From NCBI GenBank assembly GCA_029782215.1, contig JAKOVD010000002.1, positions 62,001-126,000 on the forward strand: a DNA stretch of 64,000 bases. Reading direction: 5' to 3'. The DNA comes from Chloroflexota bacterium (GTDB lineage: Bacteria; Chloroflexota; Anaerolineae; J102). The stretch's first letter is position 1, and each line of letters starts with the position of its first letter. Position numbers and translations under genes: made by a program. The notes beneath the pieces were generated by a model. That model saw only the letters and a list, made by a program, of their open reading frames with translations, did no database searches and was not told where the DNA came from. Shown here piece after piece: positions 55,375 through 63,351 of this stretch.

Positions 55375-55480
55375 ACCCGGATCTCTGCGCCTTGATTGCT
55401 CGATGCCTGCGCCGGCATGCAGCCGGCGCCTGGACGCCAATCGAGCGATCTCCTTCTCCATGTCTTGCGAGTGTGTCATC

Positions 55481-56203
55481 ATGAGCCACAAACTTCGCGA
55501 GGACTTCCGGCTGCTTTGGCGTGGTCTGTTCCTTGAACCTGAGGCGTACCACGAAGCCGCCGAAGAGTCCAATCCTTTCGTGCACGGTTTGTTCCTGATC
55601 GTCATCGTTGGCGTCATCGTCGGCGTCGCCAACATGATAGGGGTCATGCTGGATTGGGCCATCACCCCTGATCTCCAGCAGTTGAAGGAGACCATTCTGA
55701 ATGGCCTGCAGGCCATGCCCTGGTTCCAGGCCATGCGCGACAACCCCGTTGCAGCCAACGCTTTCCGCCAGCAGTACGAATTCGGCTGGCAGATTGCCAA
55801 CCTCTTCACCCCCAAACCAACGAACGGCTTTCTGACGCTGATCACGACTCCCGCCATGCTCATTCTGAGCTGGCTGTGGTTCAGCCTGATTGCCCATGCC
55901 ACTGCTCGTATCCTGGGCAGCAAAGCCAAACTCGGCGAGACGTTGGGTGCAAGCGCCCTCGCCTTCGCCCCCGTTCTTCTGAACGTCTTTGGCTTCCTGC
56001 CATCGGTGGTGGTCGCCGGCATAGCGACCTGGACGCTCCTGGCGCGCTACGTCGCCATCCGACGCGTGCATGAGAATCTCACCTGGGTGCGTTCTCTGAT
56101 CGCCGTGTTCGTTCCACCCATCCTGCTTCGCCTGGTCGTTGTCGTACTGATCATCCTGGCCATTCCCGTCATGGGCGTCTTGTTCCGAGGTATGATGCCA
56201 TGA
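55481..56203 (+). CDS. YIP1-family membrane protein A
   Basis: 240 residues from ATG 55481; ATG 55460 is also possible. A short cytoplasmic N-terminus (MSHKLREDFRLLWRGLFLEP) is followed by five hydrophobic segments, the YIP1/Yip1-like plan. Overlaps the next gene, of the same type and similar layout, by four bases (ATGA). Bacterial YIP1 proteins have no agreed function. Longer possible starts lack conservation. Confidence 0.7.
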   Translation: MSHKLREDFRLLWRGLFLEPEAYHEAAEESNPFVHGLFLIVIVGVIVGVANMIGVMLDWAITPDLQQLKETILNGLQAMPWFQAMRDNPVAANAFRQQYEFGWQIANLFTPKPTNGFLTLITTPAMLILSWLWFSLIAHATARILGSKAKLGETLGASALAFAPVLLNVFGFLPSVVVAGIATWTLLARYVAIRRVHENLTWVRSLIAVFVPPILLRLVVVVLIILAIPVMGVLFRGMMP

Positions 56204-57009
56204 GCACCTCCACTGAGTACTCTCAGTCCTTTGCTTCTACCTGGTTTGCCACCGCTCGTGATGCATTGGCGCTCAAGCCTGAGCCCTACGCGCGCCTGGG
56301 ACACGGAAAGGCGTCCATCCGCCAGGGCATCGCCATCGTCGTCGTGGTCGGCTTGATCATCGGCCTGGTGGCGGCGCTCGTGGCGCTGCCGGGGTTGTTC
56401 CGCAGCCCGGCGGCGGAGGTGGATAACGCCCTCAACCGCATCACCCAAATGCTGCAGCAGTATCGCTCCTTTGGCGGCCAGACGTCGCCCGAGATGCAGC
56501 AGTTCATGGATGAATACAGGCGGAGTATCGAGACCTTCCGGCCGTTCATCGACCAGATCCTGGCCATTCACGCGCCGCTGCCTTCCTTCTTTGAACGCTT
56601 CTTCCGCTGGATCGCCGTCCTGTTCACCAGCCCCTTCGCCCTCCTGGCCAAATGGCTGAGCATCTCCATCTGGATCATGCTCTTCGCCCGGCTCCTGGGG
56701 GGGCGGGGCGGCGCCATCCACTATCTGAACGCCTCGGCCCTGTCCGTCATCCCGCATCTGCTCGGCGTGCTGACCTTCATCCCCTGCATCGGTGGCCTGT
56801 TGGCGCTGGTCGGGTCCATTTGGGGGCTAGCCATGCAGTACAAGGCCGTCCAGGTGACGCACAACATGAGCCAGGGGCGCGCCATCGCCGCCGTCCTGCT
56901 GCCGTACATCCTTCTCCTCCTGCTCGTGGGCCTGATTGCCGCCCTGCTTGCCATCGGCATCGCCGCTATGGTCAGCAGCGTCACCAATCCCGGTTCATCA
57001 CAAATGTGA
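56200..57009 (+). CDS. YIP1-family membrane protein B
   Basis: 269 residues. WFATARDALALKPEPYARLG and five predicted helices, with the last region (LIAALLAIGIAAMVSSV), match the YIP1 plan of its upstream neighbour; the two look like a tandem pair that has diverged strongly. An additional soluble loop of ~70 residues (about 70-140) sits between the first two helices. A hairpin at 57023-57048 follows. Confidence 0.7.
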   Translation: MSTSTEYSQSFASTWFATARDALALKPEPYARLGHGKASIRQGIAIVVVVGLIIGLVAALVALPGLFRSPAAEVDNALNRITQMLQQYRSFGGQTSPEMQQFMDEYRRSIETFRPFIDQILAIHAPLPSFFERFFRWIAVLFTSPFALLAKWLSISIWIMLFARLLGGRGGAIHYLNASALSVIPHLLGVLTFIPCIGGLLALVGSIWGLAMQYKAVQVTHNMSQGRAIAAVLLPYILLLLLVGLIAALLAIGIAAMVSSVTNPGSSQM

Positions 57010-57022
57010 GTCAAGACTGGTC

Positions 57023-57048
57023 GGGGAATCCGGGCGCCCGGATTCCCC
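57023..57048. terminator. perfect 26-nt palindrome after the YIP1 pair
   Basis: Arms GGGGAATCCGGGC/GCCCGGATTCCCC with no spacer, 14 nt past the stop. No T-run follows. Possibly a terminator or a dispersed palindrome. Confidence 0.5.
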
Positions 57049-57121
57049 GGCGGCTGCTGGCGATGACGGCAGCAGCACAAGCGTGGTTTTCTGCACAAGT
57101 GCATTTGCTTGCGCCGGCAAC

Positions 57122-57150
57122 TTGTGCAAAAGCGGCGGATCGTACATAAT
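57122..57150 (+). promoter_or_regulatory. promoter-like element for a possible small RNA
   Basis: TTGTGC, exactly 17 nt, CATAAT. No open frame follows before the terminator hairpin at 57260-57291. Confidence 0.45.
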
Positions 57151-57156
57151 TGGAGG

Positions 57157-57299
57157 TGGTAGTCGCACATCGTGTGATGGTGACGCCGGTGGTGAAACCC
57201 ATTTGATCCTGCAAGGCGCAAGCACGTTCGGTCTCGAACGCCGAACCTTGCCGATGCAGGGCCTCGGGTAGAGCATCGTATACCCAAGGCCTTGTTTTG
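57157..57299 (+). ncRNA. possible structured small RNA or leader RNA
   Basis: Between a promoter-like element (57122-57150) and a terminator-like stem (GGCCTcGGGTA with TACCCaAGGCC, 57260-57291, then TTGTTTT) lie ~140 nt without a credible frame. They can form a long central hairpin: CCTGCA (57208) with TGCAGG (57255), enclosing TTCGG (57227) with CCGAA (57241). GATGC at 57253 can also pair with GCATC near 57273, an arrangement that would compete with the terminator stem. No match to 6S, SRP, tmRNA or RNase P signatures was seen. It is either an independent RNA or an attenuator for the SNF2 operon, whose start is ~210 nt downstream. The rest of the gap 57010-57508 shows nothing else. Confidence 0.4.
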
Positions 57300-57508
57300 C
57301 CAGAGCAATTGCTCAAGGCATGGTTGACTTTGCAGGCGCTGTGGTAAGTGGCAGGCCCGGCCTACGCTTCACCGCCAGGCGTACGCAATCATAGAACCCG
57401 TGACCTCACTCCTGACGCGACGCGGACTGGTTGCGCCGTTTGGAGACAGCTTCCGGCACAGGGCGCCCTCTGTCCTATGCCGTGACCGTGCTTGGTCCGC
57501 TTCCCTTC

Positions 57509-60500
57509 ATGCATTTAGTTCTTCACCTCCATTGGCGTCCTCCTCAGCGCTCCGCTGACGAGCCCGTCCTCCTGTTCTGGGCGGAGACGCATACGGCGCT
57601 GCCGCCCGCGCGGCTGCGGGGCCGGCCAGCGGACCAGCCTCACCCCAAGCCCCATCCCTTTGCGGTCGTGGACGGCAATGAGCTGCGCGGGGCTTTGCAG
57701 TCGTTCGAATCGGGTCTGCTTAACACCGGAACCGAAACGCTGGTTCTGCAGTTGCCTACGACCCGCACGGGACCGCTTCCGAGCCCCCAGCTCATCCACA
57801 ACTGGGAGCTGGACCGTGCAGAGCCGCGGCTGGCGCCCTGGGAGATGACGGCCCTGCGCCTTCCTCTGACCAGCGCCGCTCGCTTATTGAGCATCCTGCA
57901 CGCCAATCCCTGCCCGGAGCACTTCACGTTTGGCGCCGATCTCAACTACTGGCATTCCGCCTTTGGCCTGGTCCTGCAGGTTTTAGCGCAGCAGGACTAC
58001 GTGCCTGCCCTGACGGGGGCGCCGGTGGGCGGTTATCGTTCCCGCTGGCAGCCCGTGCTGGATGGTGAACCCAGCCGGGACCAGATGTTGGCTTTGACGA
58101 CAGGCATGCCGCCCCTGTGCCGGAGCGAGGTGGCGGCGGCAGAGCAAGCGCCGCAGCCCTATGACTTGCTGCACGACTTCGTCTGCTACATGGTGGATCA
58201 TCTCATCCGCACGTGGGGCATTGAGGCGCCTCACCGCCTGGGCTATCTGCACAGCCGCAGCGCCCTGACGGCCTGGCTGCGCGGTCTGGTGCTGCCCAGC
58301 CCGAACCTCGAGGAGTCGGGCAGCCAGGTTGAGTCACTGTCGGCAAGTCTGCGGGTCTGGCAGCGCAACCTGGCGCCGATTGGCGATGCCGCTTTTGCCA
58401 TCGCCCTGCGCCTGCTGACGCCTCCCAAGGCGGCTGCGGACGATCAGTTCTATGTGCCCGAAGGTGGGTGGCGCCTCGAATACCTGCTGCAGGCGCGCGA
58501 TGAGCCTGATCTCCTCGTGCCGGCGGAACAGGTTTGGCAGACGCAGACGGACAGCCTCATCTTCCAGCAGCGCCGCTTTGATCGTCCCCAGGAGAAGCTG
58601 CTGGAAGGCCTTGGCCGTGCAGCGCAGATCTTCCCGCCCATCGAGCGCAGCCTCCAGGCGCCGACCCCCCAAGGGGTCGATTTGAGCACGACCGAAGTCT
58701 ATCGCTTCCTGCGCGAGGCCGCGCCGGTGCTGACAAATACCGGCTTCAGCCTCGTACTGCCGTCCTGGTGGGAGGCCGCGGGCGCCCGGCTGGGCCTGCG
58801 CCATTACCTGACACCCCTGACGCCGGAGCCGCCTGACGTGGTGGCCCATCCCGCCAGCGCCGAGCGGCCCATTGCCTACCGTTGGGAGCTGGTGTTGGGC
58901 GACACCGTCTTGACCCGCGAGGCTTTTGCCGACCTGGTGGCATTGCGGGCGCCGCTCGTGCAGAAGGACGGGCATTGGCTGCGTCTGGACCCCGAACAGA
59001 TCGAGGCTGCGACTCGCTTTTGGGAGCGAGCCAGCTTCGAGGGCCGGATGGACCTGCGCCAGGCCCTACGGACGGCGCTGGGCCTGGACACCAAGATCGA
59101 CATCGCCGGCCTTCCGGTCGTCCAGAACATCGCCGAGGGCTGGCTGCCTGCGCTGATCCAAACGCTGACCGAGGGGGATGATCGCTTGCACAGCGCCGAG
59201 CAGCCGTGGGATCTAAACGGCAGTCTGCGTCCCTACCAGCGCTATGGTTTTGCCTGGCTGCACACCCACCGCCACCTGGGCCTGGGAGCGATTCTGGCGG
59301 ATGACATGGGCCTGGGCAAGTCGGTGCAGGCGATTGCCCTCCTGCTGCAGGAACGGACCGAGCAAGGCAGGCTTCCCGGACCGACGCTTTTGATCTGTCC
59401 GACGTCGCTGCTCGGCAACTGGCGTCGTGAGATCAACCGCTTCGCTCCGCAGCTTCGCGTGTACGTACACTACGGACCCGATCGGCCGCGCAATGGAACG
59501 TTTGCCTCGGTGGTCTCCCGCCACGACGTCGTGCTCAGCAGTTATACGCTCGCCCGCCGCGACGCCGATCTCTTTGCCGGGCAGACCTGGTATGGACTCA
59601 TTCTCGACGAAGCGCAGAAGATCAAGAATCCCGACATCCAGGTCACACAGGCCATCAATCGTTTTCCGGCGGCGTTCCGGCTGGCGCTCACAGGCACACC
59701 GATCGAGAATCAGCTCACGGAGCTGTGGTCCATCTTCAATTTCCTCAATCGGGGTTACCTGGCCAGCGAAAACAGCTTCCGCAAACACTATGCCTTCCCC
59801 ATCGAGCGCTTCCACGATCCTGTGGTGACGGCTCGTCTGCAGCGCATGGTGCGTCCCTTCATCCTCCGGCGTCTGAAAAGCGATCCTGCCGTGATCCAGG
59901 ACCTGCCGGAGCGGCTCGAGATGAAGGTCTACTGCACCCTGAGCGATGAACAGGCCGAGCTGTACCAGACGGTGGTGAATGAGGGCTTGCCGCGTGTGCG
60001 CGATCTGCACGGCCGCGCCCGCAAGCTCCACATTTTCAATTTGCTCACCCGGCTCAAGCAGGTGCTGAACCATCCGGCCCTGTACCTGGTCAAGCGCGAA
60101 CACGGGGTCATCGACGGTCATTTTGCGCCGAGCGAATCCCTGACGCGGCGCAGCGGCAAGCTCGACCGCTTGACCGAGATGCTCTACGAGGTGCTGGCGG
60201 TTGGCGATCGCGCCATCATCTTCACGCAGTTCGCCGAGACGGGTTTCCTGTTGACCAGCCACCTGCAGCAGCAGTTTGATCGGCCCGTTCTCTATTTGCA
60301 CGGAGGGGTGCCGGTCAAACAGCGCCAGGAGATGATCACGGCCTTCCAGGAAGACCCCCATGCACCGCACTTGTTCGTCATGACCCTCAAGACCGGCGGG
60401 CTGGGACTGAACCTGACGGCGGCCAATCACGTGTTCCACTACGACCGCTGGTGGAATCCTGCCGTCGAAGACCAGGCCAGCGACCGCACTTTTCGCATTG

Positions 60501-60688
60501 GCCAGACGCGCAACGTGCAGATACACAAGTTCATCACGGCCGGCACCCTGGAAGAGAAGATCGATGAGATGCTTGAACGCAAGCACAACCTGGCCGACCT
60601 CATCGTCAGCGGTGACGAGAGCTGGGTGACCGACCTCTCCGACGACGATCTGGTTGAAGTGCTGGCGCTGACGAAGGAGCGGGTCTAG
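57509..60688 (+). CDS. SNF2-family DNA-dependent ATPase/helicase
   Basis: 1059 residues from ATG 57509, where the conserved MHLVLHLHW start of this bacterial SNF2 group occurs; an upstream in-frame TTG is less likely. About 600 residues of N-terminal helicase-associated sequence precede the SNF2 core: motif I ADDMGLGKSVQAIALLL, motif II LDEAQKIKN, motif III ALTGTPIENQ, motif V/VI region LTAANHVFHYDRWWNP and RTFRIGQTRNVQIHKFI. It is the HepA/SNF2 type that usually travels with a SWIM protein. It probably remodels protein-DNA complexes. The next gene starts 5 nt after its stop. Confidence 0.95.
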   Translation: MHLVLHLHWRPPQRSADEPVLLFWAETHTALPPARLRGRPADQPHPKPHPFAVVDGNELRGALQSFESGLLNTGTETLVLQLPTTRTGPLPSPQLIHNWELDRAEPRLAPWEMTALRLPLTSAARLLSILHANPCPEHFTFGADLNYWHSAFGLVLQVLAQQDYVPALTGAPVGGYRSRWQPVLDGEPSRDQMLALTTGMPPLCRSEVAAAEQAPQPYDLLHDFVCYMVDHLIRTWGIEAPHRLGYLHSRSALTAWLRGLVLPSPNLEESGSQVESLSASLRVWQRNLAPIGDAAFAIALRLLTPPKAAADDQFYVPEGGWRLEYLLQARDEPDLLVPAEQVWQTQTDSLIFQQRRFDRPQEKLLEGLGRAAQIFPPIERSLQAPTPQGVDLSTTEVYRFLREAAPVLTNTGFSLVLPSWWEAAGARLGLRHYLTPLTPEPPDVVAHPASAERPIAYRWELVLGDTVLTREAFADLVALRAPLVQKDGHWLRLDPEQIEAATRFWERASFEGRMDLRQALRTALGLDTKIDIAGLPVVQNIAEGWLPALIQTLTEGDDRLHSAEQPWDLNGSLRPYQRYGFAWLHTHRHLGLGAILADDMGLGKSVQAIALLLQERTEQGRLPGPTLLICPTSLLGNWRREINRFAPQLRVYVHYGPDRPRNGTFASVVSRHDVVLSSYTLARRDADLFAGQTWYGLILDEAQKIKNPDIQVTQAINRFPAAFRLALTGTPIENQLTELWSIFNFLNRGYLASENSFRKHYAFPIERFHDPVVTARLQRMVRPFILRRLKSDPAVIQDLPERLEMKVYCTLSDEQAELYQTVVNEGLPRVRDLHGRARKLHIFNLLTRLKQVLNHPALYLVKREHGVIDGHFAPSESLTRRSGKLDRLTEMLYEVLAVGDRAIIFTQFAETGFLLTSHLQQQFDRPVLYLHGGVPVKQRQEMITAFQEDPHAPHLFVMTLKTGGLGLNLTAANHVFHYDRWWNPAVEDQASDRTFRIGQTRNVQIHKFITAGTLEEKIDEMLERKHNLADLIVSGDESWVTDLSDDDLVEVLALTKERV

Positions 60689-60693
60689 TCCTG

Positions 60694-61479
60694 ATGGCGA
60701 TTACCCTGGAATCGACGCGTTGGTCCGAAGCCTGGCTGCAGGCCCTGGCGAGCTTCTCGCACCCAGGACGTTTGCGGCGCGGCCAGCAGTTCGCCGACAA
60801 GCGCAAAGTCAGGCGGCTCGAAGTCAAGGTCGGAGAGATCACGGCTGACGTCAAGGAAGACGACCGTTGGTATCATGTGACGATTCACCTGCCGCCGCTG
60901 GATGACGCCACGTGGGACCAGATCGTCGAGCGCCTGGCCAGCCAGGCCCTTTACAGCGCTCGCCTCCTGCAGGGCGAGATGCCGCCGGAGGTGGTCCAGG
61001 TGTTCGCCGAGTGCGGCGCTCCCCTTCTCCCCGAGGCTGCCACCCTCACCGCAAGCTGCACCTGCCCCGACTGGGAGGTGCCGTGCAAGCACATTGCCGG
61101 GGTCTATTACCTGTTGGCGGAACGTTTCGACGATGATCCCTTCCTGTTGTTCCTGGTGCGCGGGCGCAGCCAGGAACAACTGCTGACCATGCTGCGCCAG
61201 AGGCGCCAGACGACGTCCGGCCAGGAAACGGCGGCCGATGATGTCTATCAGGCGCTGCCTTTAGAGCAGTTGCTCGAGAGCTTCTGGGATGCAGGATCCG
61301 AAACCGATCAGGTCGTCTTTCATATCTCGCCTCCCCCCACCTCCTTGCCACAGCTCAAACGCCTGGGGCCTGAGCCTTTTCCCACCGTGAACCTTCAAGA
61401 TCTGCTTGCTCCGATTTACGAAGCTGTGACCGCCAAAGCTCTGGAATGGGCCTACCAAGTGCCTGGACAAGAACCATGA
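60694..61479 (+). CDS. SWIM zinc-finger protein
   Basis: 261 residues. The SWIM motif CTCPDWEVPCKH (Cys122, Cys124, Cys131, His133) binds zinc and is thought to contact DNA or protein. The remainder is alpha/beta without other known motifs. SNF2 and SWIM genes are commonly adjacent in bacteria, so the two products likely work together. Its TGA overlaps the next ATG (ATGA), and it follows SNF2 by 5 nt: a tight operon. Confidence 0.92.
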   Translation: MAITLESTRWSEAWLQALASFSHPGRLRRGQQFADKRKVRRLEVKVGEITADVKEDDRWYHVTIHLPPLDDATWDQIVERLASQALYSARLLQGEMPPEVVQVFAECGAPLLPEAATLTASCTCPDWEVPCKHIAGVYYLLAERFDDDPFLLFLVRGRSQEQLLTMLRQRRQTTSGQETAADDVYQALPLEQLLESFWDAGSETDQVVFHISPPPTSLPQLKRLGPEPFPTVNLQDLLAPIYEAVTAKALEWAYQVPGQEP

Positions 61480-63290
61480 CCGAAACCGCCGCCAAGGCCA
61501 TCCAAGAACAACTGCTGCGTCACTTCACCCGGTTCGACATCGTTCCCCTGCGAGCGCTGCTCGAGATCGTCGGCCATCCCAACCCCAGCGGCTTGCGTCG
61601 CGACGAAGCCATCTTCTATCTGATCGACCAGCTCGGCAGCAAGGGTTCTCTGCGCAAGCTGTGGGATCGGCTCGACCCGGTGACGCAGCAGGCGTTAAGC
61701 CTGACCGTTCACGTCACCAACGGCGTGTACCAGCCCGACACCATGCAGCTTCGCTACGGGCACCTGCCGCCGCCGCCGCAGCGACATTGGGCGGGATACC
61801 GGCCCACGGAGCTCGACCTCTTCCTGGATGAAAACCAGACCGTCCTGGGCGAGCTTTACCCGATTCTGCGGGTCGTTGCACCCAAGCCGGAGCCGTGGAA
61901 GATTCCCACCCAACCGGAGCCGCCGCCTCGCTATGAGGCGTTCGGCTTTGAGCGCAGCCCCGGCCCCGAAGTGGGCCTGCAGGACCTCACGATGGTGGTT
62001 GCCCTGATCGGCCAGGGGCGCATCCTGGTCAACGACCGCATGCTGCCTACATCCGACAGCATCCAGATCATTCTTGAGAACCTGGTGGACGGCGACTTCT
62101 TCGCCCTGACCTCAGGCCAGGACCTGTCCGAAACCATCCGCCCCGTGGGCCTGGTGCGGTTCGTCCTCGGCAGCGGCATGGCCGAGATGGGTCCGCGCAG
62201 CGGCTACAATCAGGTACTCAAGCTCAAGCCGCTTGGCTGGGAATGGCTCACCCGGCCCAGCGCCGATCTCATTTTCGACGCCCTCGAGACATGGACCAAG
62301 ACGGACCTTTTCGACGAAATCGAACGCATCCCCCATCTGCGGGGCGCCCAGCGCAAGACGGACGAGCCCACGGAACCGGGCAAACGGCGTGATCGCATTC
62401 TGGAGGCGCTGTCATGGGCGCCGCCTGACGTTTGGCTGGGCCAGGGGGATTTCTTCAAGGCCATCAAGCTTTGGCAGTTTGATTTCACGATCGAGCGCGA
62501 GGAGGAGCTAAGCAGCATCGATGACAGCACGGGCCGCAAGCTTGACATCAGTGAGCTGCGCGACCCCTGGCGTGCCGTCAAAGGGGCCTACACCCTCAAC
62601 GTCTTGTGGGAGACCCTGGGAAGCCTGGGCGCCCTCGACCTGGCGTACACGGAACCCCAGCACGCCCCCCCTCTGCTTGAGACCCCGACTGAGAACTGGC
62701 AGCGCCCGATCCATCCCTACACGCGCTATGACGGTCTCGCGTACATGCGCATCAACGAGCTTGGCGCCTACCTGTTCGGCCATTCCAAGCGTTACACGCT
62801 GCCGCGCAGCATCGCAGCTCCGTTCTTCTACATCAATGAGTTCTATGTGCTGCAGCCGTCGCGCCTGACCCTGCTCACCTATCAGAAGCAGATACTGCCT
62901 CTGCTGGGCGCGATGGGCGAGGATGGAAGCTGCCGCCTGGACAAGGCCGGCTGGCTGGTGGCGCAGCAGGACGAAGGCACGCTCAAGGAGCGACGTGAGC
63001 TGCTGCAGGCCCGGCACGATGGGCCCCTGGCGCCCGTCGTCGAGGATTGGCTGGAACAGGCCGAGAACGACAGTACGGCGCTCCGGCGCGGCCGCACCAT
63101 GCTCACGATCCAGGTGCGCAACCTGGAGGTGCGCGATGCCATCCTCAATGACCCTGAGCTCAAGCGCTACTGCCGCCTGATGGATGACCGCACCCTGCTG
63201 ATCCCCAGCTCACGCGAACACGCCTTCCTGCGCCGTGTCCTCGACCTGGGCTACGGCATGGTCGGAGGTCCGACGAGCAACGGAAAATAG
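61476..63290 (+). CDS. large protein resembling helicase-associated (XPB/Ssl2-like) domains
   Basis: 604 residues from ATG 61476, overlapping the SWIM stop. No ATPase motifs. The N-terminus (LLRHFTRFDIVPLRALLEIV) looks like a winged-helix or SAP-like unit. The C-terminus (FFYINEFYVLQPSRLTLLTY, then KRYCRLMDDRTLLIPSSREH) has the flavour of the helicase-associated Helicase_C_3/XPB-type domain seen in stand-alone bacterial proteins. The middle has several helical repeats. The tight coupling makes it a probable third partner of the SNF2-SWIM pair. Function unknown; family assignment is tentative. Confidence 0.55.
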   Translation: MTETAAKAIQEQLLRHFTRFDIVPLRALLEIVGHPNPSGLRRDEAIFYLIDQLGSKGSLRKLWDRLDPVTQQALSLTVHVTNGVYQPDTMQLRYGHLPPPPQRHWAGYRPTELDLFLDENQTVLGELYPILRVVAPKPEPWKIPTQPEPPPRYEAFGFERSPGPEVGLQDLTMVVALIGQGRILVNDRMLPTSDSIQIILENLVDGDFFALTSGQDLSETIRPVGLVRFVLGSGMAEMGPRSGYNQVLKLKPLGWEWLTRPSADLIFDALETWTKTDLFDEIERIPHLRGAQRKTDEPTEPGKRRDRILEALSWAPPDVWLGQGDFFKAIKLWQFDFTIEREEELSSIDDSTGRKLDISELRDPWRAVKGAYTLNVLWETLGSLGALDLAYTEPQHAPPLLETPTENWQRPIHPYTRYDGLAYMRINELGAYLFGHSKRYTLPRSIAAPFFYINEFYVLQPSRLTLLTYQKQILPLLGAMGEDGSCRLDKAGWLVAQQDEGTLKERRELLQARHDGPLAPVVEDWLEQAENDSTALRRGRTMLTIQVRNLEVRDAILNDPELKRYCRLMDDRTLLIPSSREHAFLRRVLDLGYGMVGGPTSNGK

Positions 63291-63321
63291 GCGGCGTGAC
63301 CGAGCGTTCCCGTGGGAGCCG

Positions 63322-63342
63322 AGCTGGGGCTCGGCGTTCCCA
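63322..63342 (+). repeat. dispersed intergenic repeat, copy 2
   Basis: Matches 22952-22972 at 20 of 21 bases. Here it is part of a hairpin-forming stretch (GAGCCGAGCT...GGCTCGG) in the 61-nt gap between convergent genes, so it may also act as a terminator. Confidence 0.55.
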
Positions 63343-63351
63343 GAGCAGCGC

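Noticed and set aside
57157-57299. 6S RNA, SRP RNA or tmRNA in the gap
   Set aside because: The ends do not pair as in 6S, there is no GGAA-loop/AGCAG SRP core, and no tRNA-like part of tmRNA.
57509-63290. SNF2 operon as a DISARM-type defence system
   Set aside because: No methyltransferase, PLD-type or DUF1998 genes accompany it; the SWIM partner points to a different, widespread pair.
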